DNA of 64,000 nt from Phaseolus vulgaris. Taxonomy: Eukaryota; Streptophyta; Magnoliopsida; Fabales; Fabaceae. The stretch spans positions 33,294,464-33,358,463 of the forward strand of contig NC_023759.2 in the NCBI RefSeq assembly GCF_000499845.2, given 5' to 3'. Shown in pieces: positions 1 to 11,782 of the stretch. A model generated the notes under the pieces. That model was not told the origin of the DNA. It ran no database searches and worked only from the letters and a program-made list of their open reading frames with translations. Within the stretch, counting starts at the first letter, position 1; each line of letters opens with the position of its first letter. The translations under genes and the position numbers were made by a program.

Positions 1-19
1 TACACATAGAGTTATACTG

Positions 20-149
20 GAAGAAGAAGAAGAAAAGAGAAGAAGAAGAAGAAGAAAAGAAGAAGAAGAAGAAGAAGAAAAGAAGAAGAAGAAGAAGAAG
101 AAGAAGAAGAAGAAGAAGAAGAAGAAGAAGAAGAAGAAGAAAGAAGAAG
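20..149. repeat. (GAA)n simple repeat
   Basis: About 130 bp of nearly pure GAA/AAG with occasional AAAG interruptions. In the related element at 25150-25185 the equivalent place holds a short GAA run that encodes poly-serine at the start of the antisense reading frame. This tract is therefore probably an expansion of that run. Confidence 0.95.
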
Positions 150-249
150 TAGTAGGTCACTCAGTTATCAGAGCACTGGGCGAGATATCGTTCGATTATC
201 AGACAACTCACACAAAGAAAGCACAGTGTGTCGACACTGTTGGGACCAC

Positions 250-257
250 TATTTATA
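250..257 (-). promoter_or_regulatory. Antisense TATA box of the Tat element
   Basis: On the minus strand this reads TATAAATA, preceded by GGGCCC. The same arrangement occurs at 25390-25397, upstream of the antisense reading frame of the complete Tat element. Conservation of the core while flanking bases have drifted suggests a promoter for that frame. Confidence 0.5.
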
Positions 258-481
258 GGGCCCAAGGACATCGGAACGCAAAACGTAAAAATGATCTCAA
301 AACGTTAGATCTCCCAGATCCAACGATCCACAATGACTCTCGCCCAAAAAAACCCCTCATTAATGCAGGTCACGTCACGCCGCCTGAGGTCACATCACAC
401 CTCGGGAAGCCTAATAGTCACGCACCTAAGGGAGACCGACCGACACCTACCATTAAAGACTCATCGGATGTGTCCATCCTC

Positions 482-495
482 GAGCCTGGGGCAAC
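482..495 (+). other. Polypurine tract before the 3' LTR
   Basis: GAGCCTGGGGCAAC directly precedes the LTR start. The same position at 25619-25634 reads GAGTCTGGGAGGCAAG. This is the expected site for plus-strand priming. Confidence 0.6.
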
Positions 496-1005
496 TGTAC
501 TGGTATGGCCGACCAACACATATGACGTGGCTCGGTCTCCTTGACCGAGGCACACACTGACGTGGCTCGGCCTTCCTGACCGAGCTGGCCAAGACACCAC
601 GCACGGCCAGGCCGACCGACACATATAACCATTAACGCTCAAACCAAGGTCAGTGAAGCTAAACTACCATTAAGAATTAAGTAATGCAATAATAAGTGTG
701 ATCCATTCCACTAATCAGGCCCAATGAGGTAAGCCCATTAAAATAATATAAATAACACACATTCCAAGGAGCAAGATACGTCATTATTACTGTACACCTA
801 CCCGAGTACCGAACACCCTTTACTGACTTGAGCATCGGAGTGCCTTCTGCAAACCTTTCCCATTTGGCATTCACCCGAGACCGAGAGCCGAAGGAGCAAC
901 ACGAAGGCAAGAAGGATTCCACTGAAGCCCTAACAATCTGCCCGACCGAAGGAGGAAGACGAAGACTTCAATAGTTCTCTTGGTCCCCTCTCCCTAGTAG
1001 GAACA
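496..1005 (+). repeat. 3' LTR of the Tat-type element
   Basis: Starts TGTACTGG and ends GGAACA, about 510 bp. It contains the conserved LTR blocks seen at 6718-7175 and 25635-26103: AATGCAATAATAAGTGTGATCC, written here only as the start of a longer shared block near 680, then AATATAAATAACACAC (TATA region) and CATTCCAAGGAGC. It is immediately followed by GTAAC, the candidate target duplication. Confidence 0.8.
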
Positions 1006-1059
1006 GTAACCAACCTCACGATATTGGTGGGATTCTCATTATTGAAATAACAAATATAT

Positions 1060-1660
1060 ACTTATGGAAAGTTGCTAGAGCATTACATAACCCAAACGAC
1101 ATTTTTCGATAAGCAAATACTCCAAATGGGAAAATGAACATTGTCTGCTTTTGATCTTTTAGATCCACACAATCTGATTGTAACTTGAATAACCATTCAA
1201 AAAATAATAATATGCTTTCCCTGCCAATCTTTCCAACATTTGATCCATAAAAGGTAATGGAAAATTATCCTTCCTCGTAACTTGGTTCAACTTTCTATAA
1301 CGAACACATTCTCCATCATGTGACCGTTCTTGTAGGAATTAACTCATTCTTCTCATTATGAATAACTGTCATACCTCATTTCTTAGGCACCACTTGCACA
1401 AGACTAACCTAAGTTGGATAAATCATCCCTACCTCTAAAAGCTTTTGAACTTCCTTCCTAACAACTTCCTTCATGGTAGGATTCAGGCGCCTTGGAGGTT
1501 GAGCTACAAGTTTAAAATCTTGCTCCATATGAATTTTACGCATGCAATATGATGGACTTATACCTTTCAAGTCTGTAGAAGTCCACCTTACAGCTCTTTC
1601 ATTCACTTTCAACACCTCTATCACTTGTTTCTCCTCTTCCGTAGTTAAATAATTGCTAAT
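1060..1660 (-). pseudogene. Athila-type reverse transcriptase, N-terminal part, broken
   Basis: The minus-strand translation of 1409-1624 gives the Athila RT entry region, with RRLNPTMKEVV and EVGMIYPT. Further along, at about 1060-1400, pieces such as ERLAGKAYYYF and YSSYNQI correspond to the RT palm (usually YSGYNQI) but are separated by stops and frame changes. The catalytic YVDD-type motif is not present because the element is cut at 1006. It continues from the protease fragment at 1674. Non-functional. Confidence 0.7.
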
Positions 1661-1673
1661 AATAATTGGCTTC

Positions 1674-2075
1674 TCACCATTCTTTACAAGAAAGACAAAC
1701 TTTCAGCTTTCCTTTATCAACATCAATCATAATCTTTGCAATATTCATAAATGGTCGTCCAAGAATAAAAGGAACTTCGACATCTTCTTCTATGTCCATG
1801 ATTACAAAGTTGATTGGGAATAAGAATTTATCTACCTTCACCAAAAGATCTTTAACCACACCAAATGGATGCTTTATCGATCTGTCAGCTAACTACAATG
1901 TCATCCTAGTAGGCAGTATTTCAACTTCTCCAATTTTCTTCAACATGGATAAAGGCATGAGATTTATGATCGCTCCAACTATGAGATTGCCTATTGTGAC
2001 TAGCAAAGTAAAAATCCCTGGGTCTCTAGATTTCTCTAGTAAAAACTTCTAATGATCTACAACTATCTTCTAATT
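1674..2075 (-). pseudogene. Athila-type aspartic protease, C-terminal part, broken
   Basis: The minus-strand frame of 1674-1859 contains KVDKFLFPINFVIMD and VPFILGRPFM, the flap and C-terminal ILGRPF motif of Athila proteases. The equivalent intact segment is in the gag-protease frame at 9874-11782, with VPLILGRPFM. The active-site DLGAS region should lie around 1960-2060 but is disrupted. It sits between gag and RT in normal Athila order. Confidence 0.65.
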
Positions 2076-2293
2076 CCATTGTCTCTTGCTCCTTAAATTT
2101 TCTCTTTTTAGTCAATATCCTTCATAAACCTAACATAAGTTGGCATCTGCTCTAAAGCTTCAGTAAAAGGAATATTGATATGCAATCTCTTAAGGATATC
2201 AACAAATCTGGTAAATTTAGAATGTGAGCACTCTTCCTTGGATTCTCAATTTTTTTTCTCTTTTTTCTTTTTTATATGTACACTCTTTATTTT

Positions 2294-3690
2294 CTATTCC
2301 TCTTCTCCCTTACACTCAATTTTTCTTTCTTCATCTTTTCTCTCCTCACAAGCAACCAAATTGTCACCAATCCCCTCTCCTATAACTATTCCACTTCTAG
2401 TAGTAATTGAATTACAATGCTCCTTGATATTCGTTTGTGTGTTAGCTGAAAATGAACCACTTTGTGGATCCGCCAACTGCTTCACGTATGTCACTAAATT
2501 TTGAATTGAAGCTTTAATATTCTTCTGATTGGACAATGAAGCTTGCATGAATTGCTCCAAGGTATCCTCCAATTTACTCGTTCTCTCCTAAACTGAAGGA
2601 TAAATGGTTGTTATTGAAAATGAGGTTGTCTGTTGGATGGACTAGCATCTTGTTTCCACCCAAAATCTTCATTTCGATTGCCTCTCCAACCTTGATGCAT
2701 ATTATTATGATAATTGTTGTTGGAGAAACCACATTGTCTTCCTTTGTTGCTTATATAATTAACCTCTTCTTCAACTGAATTGTTCTGGTAAGAATAATGA
2801 CCATTTGGATGATCACCTCCACAAAAATACACCTCATCGATTGATGTAGACTCTGACAAGAATGCACAATCTGTAATTGTTGTGGTAGCTTAGACATCTA
2901 CTTGGTCAACGCTTCAATTGGTATGTCAATATTTTGTTTTGAGCCAAAAATGCATATGAAGTATTAAGGTCCAACATCCCTTTCTTTTGCTCGATCTGTC
3001 TATCATGATGGACTTGATAATTTGCTGATGTTAATGCATCAATATTTTTTGTCACCTTTTCAACATTGGCAACCATCATCGTATCACCAGCTGCAACATC
3101 CAGAGGTATCTTTATGTTAGATCTGAGGCCATTATGAAAGATGTTCAGTTGTGCAATATCTTAAAACCCATGATTTGGGCATCTTTTCAGTATCACTTTG
3201 AACCTTTCGCATGTTTCACAAAGGGCTTCATCTCGTCATTGTCTAAACATATAGATCTCAAACTTTGATTTGATGTAGTGGGAGAGTGGAAAAAATCTCT
3301 GTAAAAATTTCTCCTCTACATTTTTCCAACTGGTGAGGCTCTGATTTGGATGTGATTTTAGTCATTCCTTTTCTTTTCCTGCCAAAGAAAAAGGAAAAAA
3401 AACGCAAATAAGTAGATTCTATATCACCTAGTTGAAAGTTCATTGTTCACACCTACTCATAAAATGTAGACATATGGGTATATAGGTTCTCATGGTCCAT
3501 GCTCATAAATTGATAGGTACTGATCAAACTGAGGAATACAGGTTTCATTTCTAAGGCCTTAGTGGTAGTAGGTATTGCTATACTAGAAAAATGTCTTGGC
3601 CCTTGCAGCATAGCATTGTCACTAAGTGTTCTTCTCGGTTGCGGTTGTTGAGCTTTGGTTTCTTCTTGAATAGTTTCAATAGGGTAGAAA
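2294..3690 (-). pseudogene. Athila-type gag, broken
   Basis: On the minus strand the segment near 3560-3690 reads RRTLSDN and LQGPRHFSSIAIPTTTKALE, the start of Athila gag. Around 2611-2859 there is a zinc-knuckle remnant, FCGGDHPNGHY, which has lost its last cysteine. 2294-2572 carries the acidic linker before the protease. Several stops and frame changes separate the pieces. The region parallels 9874-11000 in the Athila element to the right. Confidence 0.7.
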
Positions 3691-3987
3691 TGGTTGAGGA
3701 CTCTTATCTAATTTCCCCTTGTTTTTCTTTTTTCCTTTTAATCTTGTTTTATTGATATGTCTTTTTAATTTCTGATTCAAATTGCAATTGATCATTAGAA
3801 CTTTGTCCTCTTAATATCACATATATTACAATTGACGCACGAATTAACACAAGGAATAACTAGCAATAAAAATAATAAAAAAACTACAAAATAAATTTAA
3901 ATAAAAAAATGTAAAAAAAAAATACTAAACAAATAAAAATATTCATAATATTTAGGAATTTTGTACTTTCAAATTTTAAAAAAATTG

Positions 3988-4008
3988 TTCCTCGGAAATG
4001 GCGTAAAA
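3988..4008 (-). other. Decayed primer binding site of the Athila fragment
   Basis: The minus strand reads approximately ACGCCATTTCCGAGG after TCAAGTTTTTT, matching TGGCACCGTTGCCGGGGA at 9110-9127 with several changes. It fixes the LTR/internal boundary of the fragment. Confidence 0.5.
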
Positions 4009-4010
4009 AA

Positions 4011-5256
4011 CTTGACGACTTATTTCGCAAAGTGTACCCATTCAAAAGTAATAAGTTGTCCCTAAGGAGGGATATCGAACCCATAAGGAATAGTTCTTTA
4101 AAAATCTCAATGTATAACACTCACTAAATATGAAAAGATGTGAAAAAGTTTGATTGAAAAGTCATTGGCATTATAAATTTCCATGAGAAATTATTTGAAC
4201 AAAAAGTAAATGATTTATGATATCTCAATTGAGAAAATTGGAAATGGGGTTAATCCTTATCACTCATCTGTACTTTGGAACAAAAACATACAATATTCTA
4301 TCTTGATTGATATTGATGCACATATAAAAGTCATTTATATTGATTCCTCGCATATAAAATTATTAACATTGTCTCCTAAATATTGATTTCTCACATTTAT
4401 AAAATCATTCTTATCATTAAGAACGAATGTTATACAAAAATTAATATTTAAAATATATTCCTAGCATTTAAATATGTCAAACATTACCATCTAGGTCAGA
4501 TCCTCATAAGTATTTTCCAGTAAAATCCAAGAATCAAAATCATGAATAAAAATTCAAGCTTTAAGAATAAAATGGTAATACCAATATCAATCAAGAAAAA
4601 ATGTTATAAATAAATATCACCTTAATACATAAGAGTTTGAACAAATTACTCCTAATCCTTAAGGGAAGACTTAGCCACTCATGGTGGCCATTACAAGCAC
4701 TGAAAGCAAAAAAAGAATATCTAGAGTGTTTCTCCTTGACAATTGTATCCTTTAAGGTTTCCTATCTTTGATTTTCCTCTCAGTCTCCTTTTTCCTCTGC
4801 CTCATGCCCTTATTTACCATAATTGGACATAGGTTAAGTAACATCTCGCTTAAGCGAGATATTGTTTACTCAAGCGAGTTTAAAGAAAATAAAAACCAAC
4901 TTCACTGGAACAAACTCGCTTAAGCAAGCCTGAGCGAGTCCTAGGCGAGTTATGGGCGAGTTCTTTGTGAGTTTGGTCTAGAGAGCAAGTTTTCCTCTAG
5001 AGTGATTTCACTTGGGCAAGATTGGTTTGAAGCTTGGGTGAGCTTTATTCCTCCTCTAGCCCTTTTTCTCTATCTTCCCTTAGATTTATGAAATTAGCCC
5101 AAACTTGGGAATAAATAGTTCCTATTCGTCTCATAATCCAAAATATGTTATTAGATTCAAATTTCTCAAATTAAGGTTGAATTATAACTTCATTAACAAT
5201 TAAAATTCATAAGTGTCTAGTTTTTTTTGCATAAAATCTCACTAAATTATGGCACA
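4011..5256 (-). repeat. 5' LTR of the minus-strand Athila fragment
   Basis: Shares blocks with the LTR at 8007-9100: the terminal segment GGGATATCGAACCC (reverse strand, about 4069-4082), the block ACATAAGAGTTTGA near 4628, and the start-proximal CATAAGTGTCTAG near 5210. The middle differs, so this is a different subfamily or an old copy. The outer end near 5256 is set only by the last TG on the minus strand and is approximate. Confidence 0.5.
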
Positions 5257-5348
5257 TATAAAAAATTGGATGAGATCTAAACCCCAGTTCAAGATCCAAT
5301 TGATATGTTAGGTAAACTCTTTTAGAATCTCAAATGAACTAACATATT

Positions 5349-6712
5349 CACTACAAAAAATCATGTATAAAGTGGTGGTTTTAATATGACGGTTATTAAT
5401 AACTGCCCCAAGTTTTCGTATAATATGACATTTTAGTAACCGCCATAATTATCCTTCAAAATATGTCATTTTTAACCGTCACAATTATCCTTTAGAATAA
5501 AAATCTAGCGTTTTCTTTCCCTCCCTACACCATTTCTAATTATTCTCAATTATTTTTGAAAACTTGTTTTCACTTGGAAACTTGAAAAGTTATTGGAAAC
5601 TTGTTTTTTTTTTAAAAAAACTTGCTTTCACTTGGAAACCAAATTCACTCTTTTGGAAACCAAAATCTCTCTTCCCTCTCTTTCTTTGATAAACGTGATC
5701 TACTATTCCCTCTTTCTTCTTGCTCTCTCTGCTAACGAAACCCTAACGCATTGCTCAAATTAACGAAATCTAGCGTTGCCTCCCACGAAACCCTAATGCG
5801 GCCTTCACGAAACCCTCATCTGATCTTCACGAAACACTCACTCTTCCATCAATCCTTGTAGCCTTCCTAACACTCACTCTCACACCCTTCACTGTCCGTC
5901 ATCGCCGCCTCCGCTCAAGGTTTGTTCAGGTTTGTGCTCGCACACCCTAAACTTCTGTCTTCGAAATCTATTGTTCGAAACCGTGTGCAATGTGTTGTGG
6001 TTTTTAGTTTGTGAAACAAATATTGTGTATGGCTTTGCTGTTGTAATAATTTGAATATGTAGTTTGTGATCTAATGCTATATGCGGATTGGGGCTGCCTC
6101 CACATACCATCATTCCTAAATTGGCATATAATGCCTTACAGTCATGGGTAAAGATATAAATTGCATTTTTTTGTCTGCGATATGAAGTATGTAATTACTT
6201 GGTTAGTAGCTTATGCAAAGTTTTTGGTAATTTAAATGTGTTATATCTTGCATTGCTATAAACAGTAGCATAATTTTTACTTAACTGCATTATGTCGGAC
6301 AATTAGCAATCCTCTGATTATTATAAGTTGAAGTATATTTATAAGTTAATGTTATAGGTTAATTCGGTTTTGTTTGGATCATAGGATTCAACTACCTTAA
6401 CCTTGTATGCTTCTACACTTCTAGCTTTTGTTTGTACACTTACCAATTCCTATTATTTATAATTTAAATAAATAAAAAAATATTAATAATATAAACATAT
6501 AGTAATTATTTAACATTTATTTGAGTTAATAATTAAAATAAAATCATGCAATAAAAATAAAGTTATTAAGTAAATATTAAAATTAATTATTTAAGCTTAT
6601 ACATAAATAATATTAACTTCTGTAATTTATTTTTTATTAAATATGTTTAAGAGCACTTGTTTATATCCCATAATTATTGTAAATTTGAATTTTCTATCAA
6701 TTATACCATTTT
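5349..6712 (+). mobile_element. CACTA-like transposon end plus transcript-leader-like sequence
   Basis: CACTACAAAAAATCATG at 5349 is a typical CACTA-family terminus, preceded by ATT as a possible 3-bp target duplication. Subterminal repeats follow, such as TTTTAATATGAC near 5379, a motif also found in the MITE at 43913-44299. From about 5640 to 5930 the sequence is CT-rich with several ACGAAACCCTAA (telobox-like) motifs and a possible splice donor CAAG|GTTTGT near 5920, like a plant 5' leader with a first intron. I see no transposase frame or opposite terminus. 6100-6712 is AT-rich and featureless. The Tat element at 6718 interrupts the region. Confidence 0.4.
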
Positions 6713-6717
6713 AAAAA

Positions 6718-7175
6718 TGTATTGGTATGGGACGAGACCAAGATGATCGAGACGACCGAGACCTCTACGAACGGTTTGACCGACCGACACATTTAACCAT
6801 TAACGCTTAAAACAATGTTAGTGAAGATAAATTACCATTAAGAATTAGGTAATGCAACGATAAGTGTGATCCATTCCACTAATCAGACCCAATAAGGTAA
6901 GCCCATTAAAATAATATAAATAGCACACATTCCAAGAAGAAAGGTACGTCATTATCACTGTACACACCTGAGTGTCGAATACCCTCTTTACTGACTTGAG
7001 CGTCAAAGTGCCTTCTACAGGTACCTCCCCCATTTGGCATTCACCTGAGACTGAGAGCCGAAGGAATAGCGTGAAGACCGGAAGGATCACAGTGAAACCC
7101 TAGCAACCTGCCCGAAGGAAGGAAGAAGACGAAGCCTTCAACAGTTTTCTAGGTCCCATCTCCCTAGCAGGAACA
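6718..7175 (+). repeat. 5' LTR of the Tat element
   Basis: 458 bp, TG...CA. It contains TATAAATAG at 6915-6923 with GCCCA motifs just upstream, the likely LTR promoter. It differs visibly from the 3' LTR, especially at 6740-6790, so the insertion is old relative to the elements nested inside it. Confidence 0.88.
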
Positions 7176-7176
7176 A

Positions 7177-7197
7177 TTGGCGCCCACCGTGAGGCCG
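7177..7197 (+). other. Primer binding site of the Tat element
   Basis: TTGGCGCCCACCGTGAGGCC directly follows the LTR end. The same site at 62246-62265 reads with GGGG in place of GAGG. It has the TGG start expected from pairing with a tRNA 3' CCA end. I have not assigned the tRNA. Confidence 0.75.
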
Positions 7198-7225
7198 AGA
7201 GAAACTAGCTGAAGAAAGAATGTAG

Positions 7226-8006
7226 ATGGTCTCAACCAGAAGCATGAAAAGGATGACTGAAGCCGACCAGGCAATGCTGCTGCTGTCTCTGTAGAGAGAG
7301 ATGGTCGAGATGAAGAGGAAGACAAAAGAAGTTGTTCAGAAAAACGAACAAGAGATGCAAGCTCTCCGAAGGGAGAACGAGGAAATGAAAAAGAAGCTGA
7401 TGGAGGGAGGACTGTCCACTGGACCGACCAATGTTGTTGGTAGGTCCTTCACCTCTCCTCCCAACCTGAGACCGTTGGAGGAGACAAGAGACAAGACTCC
7501 CACCTACGACATGGATGGAGAATCCTTTCTTAACAAGTCGGTCAGGACGACTATCACCATGGACTCGACCCGCCAACATCCTTTCACCAACACTATCGTT
7601 GAAGTTCCACTACCGGACAAGTGGAAAGGTTTAAACCGAGACCAATATGACGGGTCTACCGACCCGGACGAGCATATGGATGCCTACACCACCCATATGA
7701 GTCTCTACACCTCAGATGACGTAGTACTGTGCCGAGTGTTTTCTACGTCGCTGAAGGGAGCAACCCTTAGCTGGTTCAACAAGCTCCCACCCAATTCCAT
7801 TGATAGCTTTACCACACTCGTGATGAAGTTCGAGACTCAGTTTGCCACCAGCAGGCCACATCACCTAACCTCCATCGCCCTGATAGGCATTCACCAGGAG
7901 AAGGGAGAGTCGCTGAGAACCTTTGTTGATAGGTTTAGCAAGGTGGCGATGAGCATCTAGAACCTCAGCCCGGATGTTACCATGCATCATATGCTGTCAG
8001 CCCTGC
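7226..8006 (+). pseudogene. Tat gag, N-terminal part, truncated
   Basis: The frame starts at ATG 7226 (MVSTRSMKRM), the position homologous to the gag start of the element at 62296. It has a stop TAG at 7292, a coiled-coil stretch to about codon 70, then the gag core with PLPDKWKGLNRDQYDGST, ATLSWFNKLP and FATSRPHHLTSIALIGI. A second stop TAG lies at 7958, after VAMSI. The frame runs on to MHHMLSALL and is cut at 8006 by the Athila insertion. The rest of gag, including the zinc knuckle, and the protease active site are missing on the other side. Gag would form the particle, but this copy cannot be made. Confidence 0.8.
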
Positions 8007-9100
8007 TGATAAGTGTCTAATTTTAGTAATATTTCATATTAAAATATAGGCACTTATGAGAATTTATTGCTAATTTACATATAAAATAATCCCTAATTTA
8101 TGAATTTATACCTTTTTACATTTTTATGATCTTTATTTGAATAAGAGTATTTTATTCCCAAATTTGGTGTTAATTGCAGATTTCTAAGGAAGATTGGAGA
8201 TTTGGATTAAAGATGAATGATTTGAGCTAAAAAGATAAAGATAGAAGGTCCCAGAATGGAAAAGATGCAAAGAAAGATTGGGCCTTTTTTATGTTTTATC
8301 ATTTAGCCCATTAGCGCGACACAATAAACAACCTAACCCTAGAAAACTAGGATAAATAGAGGGCTAGAGGCTCAACCTTAGGGTGCGAGATTGAGAGGAA
8401 AACACCATAGAGTGAATTGTAACCCAATTGGGAGAATGGAAGGTGATAGAAGTATGCGTGGCTAATTCATCCCTTTGGGATTGGGAGTAATCTGCTCAAA
8501 CTCTTATGTATTGAGGTGATATTTTATATATTAATATTCAGTTCTTGATTGATTATTGGTATTGTTGTTTTACTTTTAATTTTCCGTGACAAATTGAGAA
8601 TCTTAAATCTGTCCGGGAGGTATTTTTAGGGTTCGGACCTAAACAACAATACTTAACATATTTGAGTGCTAGGAATAGACTTGAAATGTTAATTGCTATT
8701 AAACGTCTGAGCTTTGTTCTAAGTTGTTCTTATAATTATGCGAGGGATCGATAGTTAGGGAACATTCTTAAGGATTTTATATGCGAGGAATCGATATAAA
8801 TGATTTTTATACGGGCATCAATTTCAATTAAAGAACTTAATATTGACATGTTAATCAAAATACATGAGAGTGAGAGAGATGAAACCTAATCCCTATTTTT
8901 CCAATTGAAACCATTAATTCTTTGTCTGTTTTCTTATTGATCATCGCCAACACAACCACTCTCAATACACTTTTAATTGTTTTGTTCTATATTTAGCGAT
9001 TATTGTACTTGATAACTCACTGTTCCTTGTGGGATCGATATCCGTCCTTAGGGACAATTATTACTTCTGACAAACGCGGTGCACTTGCCGTAAAAAGTCA
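8007..9100 (+). repeat. 5' LTR of the nested Athila element
   Basis: Starts TGATAAGTG and ends most plausibly at AAAAGTCA (9100), ten bases before the primer site. Positions 8007-9037 match the 3' LTR almost exactly. The end is inferred from the TG...CA rule and the primer-site position. Confidence 0.8.
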
Positions 9101-9109
9101 TCAAGTTTT

Positions 9110-9127
9110 TGGCACCGTTGCCGGGGA
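9110..9127 (+). other. Primer binding site of the Athila element
   Basis: TGGCACCGTTGCCGGGGA matches the well-known Athila-type site TGGCGCCGTTGCCGGGGA with one change. Confidence 0.8.
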
Positions 9128-9873
9128 ACAGATTTGACTTGTTGAGTATAATTTCCTAAATATTGTAAATATTTTATTTTTTTTATTTGTTTTGATTTTG
9201 TTTATTTTATTAAAATTAGATTTGATTTGATTTTAGTATAGATTTGCTGTTTAAAAAAAAAAAAAAAAAAGTTGTTGATTTTATATTATTTTCTTTTCTT
9301 TTCTTTACGTTATTTAATTTAGTTAATTTTTATTTTATTTTGTTTTGATTTTGATTTTGTTTTATTATATTTTATTTTAGTTTTTTTTAGGATTAGTTTA
9401 GGTAGTTTTATTTATGTTTACGTAACTGTTATTTATTTATTTTAATTATATTTTATTATTAGTTTTAGTTTTTATTTCTACGTAAGCTAGTTAGTTAGAA
9501 TATCAGTTGTTTACAATTATAGTTTTTAATTTTTTTTTTAACTTTATTTTATTTTATTTTATTTCTAGTATTTATTTTATTTTTTATTTTTTTTAGTACG
9601 TTATTTTTTGTTTTTAGAGTTTTCTTTTATTCTGTTTTTAGTTTTTATTTTATCTATATTTTTTTTTGAATATTTTTGTTAATTTTCTCTTAACGTCATT
9701 TTAGTGTTTTATTTTTGTTTTTTGTTTTATTTATTTATTTATTTTATTTTACATATTTTGTTTTTATTTTTATCTTCAAATTTATTCTATTTTATTTTAT
9801 TTTATTCTTTTTAAAGAAAAAAAAAGTTCTCTGTTTTTTTCTCTCCACTAATATATTTTAGGAAGAAAGCAAC
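9128..9873 (+). other. Untranslated leader of the Athila element
   Basis: Extremely T-rich sequence, with repeated TTTTATTTTATTTTA, between the primer site and the gag start. It has an A18 run near 9255-9272. I see no reading frame or RNA gene in it. Confidence 0.6.
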
Positions 9874-11782
9874 ATGACAGAACAGCAAGCACCACCTACT
9901 AAGAAGACACTTGGAGATTATGTCATGTACCAAGGACCAAGACATTTTTCTAGTATTGCAATACCTACTACTACCAAGGCCTTGGAAATAAATCCCGATT
10001 TTCTCACTCTCATCCGTGCCTATCAATTTACAGCAATAGAACATGAGGATCCATATTCACATTTGGATACATTTTATGAATTGGTAGGAACAATGGGTTT
10101 TCAATCAGGTGATCTTGAAAATGTTTATATGCGCTTTGTTTTCTTTTTCATTGGCAGGAAAGGCTAAGGAATGACTCAAATCACTTCCAAATCAGAGCCT
10201 CACTAGCTGGAAGGATGTAGAGGAAAATTTTTTGCAAAGATTTTTTCCAATTTCTCGCTACATCAAAGCAAAGTCTGAAATCTCTATGTTCAGACAAGGA
10301 GCAAATGAAGTCTTTTGTGATACATGGGAAAGATTTAAGATGATATTGAGAAAATGCCCAAATCATGGGTTTGAAGATATTTCTCAACTGAGCATATTCC
10401 TGAATGGTCTCAGATCTGACATAAAGATGCTCCTAGATGCTGCAGCTGGTGGCACAATGATGGCCCTTGATGTAGAACAAGCGACAATAATTATTGATGC
10501 ATTGGCATCAACTGATTATAAAGCCCAACATGATGGACAAGATCTTCAGAATAAAGGGTTGTTAGAAAATGCACTCTTGGCTAAAAATAAGATTCTGACA
10601 CAGCAGATTGAGCAACTAACTGTACAAATGGCTAAATTGCCCCAACAATTATATGTTGTTCATTCATCTCAAAGCCAAAGTCAGTCAATCAGGTGTGATT
10701 TTTGTGGAGGTGTTCATCCTAATGGTCACTGTTTTTATCAGCACAATTCACCTGAAGTTGAGGATCCATCCATGCTTGAAAGAATGAATAAAGTTGAAGA
10801 CGCTCTGACAAAGATTGTGAGCGCGCAGGACAATATTGTGAGAGCGTAGGACAATAGCATGGCCATGATTAGGAGTATAGAGATCCAGATGGAACAGCTG
10901 ACCAAACAAATTGCACAAATTACGGAGGAACAAAGTGGCCAGTTTTTAGTCAATAGGCAAACCAATTCAAAAGAGCATTGCGATAATGTAGTGGCTGAAA
11001 AAGAAGAAAAAGATGAGACAGAGGGGAAGAGAGATGAGAAAGAGAGAAGTGAGGAGGAAAAAATAAAGAAGAAAAGTGAAAATAAGGAGAGAGGAATTTT
11101 TGAAAAAGATTTGTCATATCCTCATTCTCCTTCAAAAAGAGAGAAGGAAAGAAAATTCTTTGATAAAATGCTCCCTAAAAATTATTTTGCAGGAAATTTG
11201 AAGCAAGATTCAACATTTGAAAGATTTCGAAAGAATAAGAGCTATATTGAAGAAAAAAATATAGAGCTGGAGGATAGATACAATGTCATTATTCAAAAAG
11301 GCTTGCCTAAAAAATTCAAGGACCCAGGGAGTTTTAACCTTCCCGTGTCTATAGGTGCTTTATTAGTAGCCAATGCTTTATTGGATTTGGGAGCAAGCGT
11401 AAATATAATTCCTTTGGCAATGCTGAAGAAAATAGGTGATTTGGAGATTAAACCCACCAAGATGACTTTAAAGTTAGCTGATCAAGTAACCAAGTATCCA
11501 TATGGTGTGGTTGAAGATGTTCTCGTCAAGGTGGATAAATTCATATTTCCTGTGGATTTTGTTGTGATGGATATGAAAGAAGATGAGGAGGTTCCCTTGA
11601 TACTTGGAAGACCCTTTATGAAGACTGCTAGAATCATAGTTGATGTCGACAAAGGAGAACTTCAAGTTAGAACTCAAGATGAGGAGGTAACTTTAAATCT
11701 TTTTAATGGTCTTAAAAATTTTAATGCAGGGGAAGAATGTGTACAGAAGGATGGATCACAGAGATATTCCACCTTGAAATAA
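9874..11782 (+). pseudogene. Athila gag-protease frame, lightly broken
   Basis: The start at ATG 9874 (MTEQQAPPTKKTLGDYVMYQ) matches the Athila gag N terminus. A one-base slip lies in the T-rich stretch near 10137-10147. A TGA at 10172-10174 stands where related gags have Trp. The frame then runs openly through the gag core and the zinc knuckle CDFCGGVHPNGHC (about 10695-10733) to a TAG at 10847-10849. That TAG lies in a short duplicated SAQDN/RA*DN repeat and so is probably a changed CAG. After a highly charged linker the protease follows, with ALLDLGASVNIIPL as active site (DLGA is usual in Athila) and VPLILGRPFM. The frame ends at 11782 with no pol beyond. Only three lesions in 1.9 kb agree with the young LTRs. 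Confidence 0.8.

Larger units (their letters stand above)
1..1005 (+). mobile_element. 3' end of a Tat-lineage Ty3/gypsy element, entering from the left edge
   Basis: Positions 165-1005 align by eye with 25290-26103, the 3' end of the complete Tat element further right. They share the same order: an antisense TATA box, a purine tract, then an LTR starting TGTACTGGTATGG and ending GGAACA. The region before the LTR would hold the start of the antisense reading frame, but here it is replaced by a long GAA tract. The rest of the element lies outside the window. It abuts a minus-strand Athila fragment at 1006, so it probably inserted into that element. The left target duplication is not visible. 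Confidence 0.8.
1006..5256 (-). mobile_element. Decayed Athila-type Ty3/gypsy element, minus strand
   Basis: Read on the minus strand, the order is LTR (about 5256 to 4011), decayed primer site, gag, protease and start of reverse transcriptase, ending at 1006 where the Tat LTR interrupts it. Gag and protease match the Athila element at 8007-14506 block for block. The remaining pol and the 3' LTR lie left of the window or are lost. All coding parts carry stops and frameshifts. Confidence 0.75.

Noticed and set aside
2175..2504. 109-codon plus-strand frame
   Set aside because: It is the reverse side of the Athila gag linker on the minus strand and is low complexity.
7232..7579. 115-codon minus-strand frame over Tat gag
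   Set aside because: Shadow of the real gag frame on the plus strand; no splice or promoter evidence.
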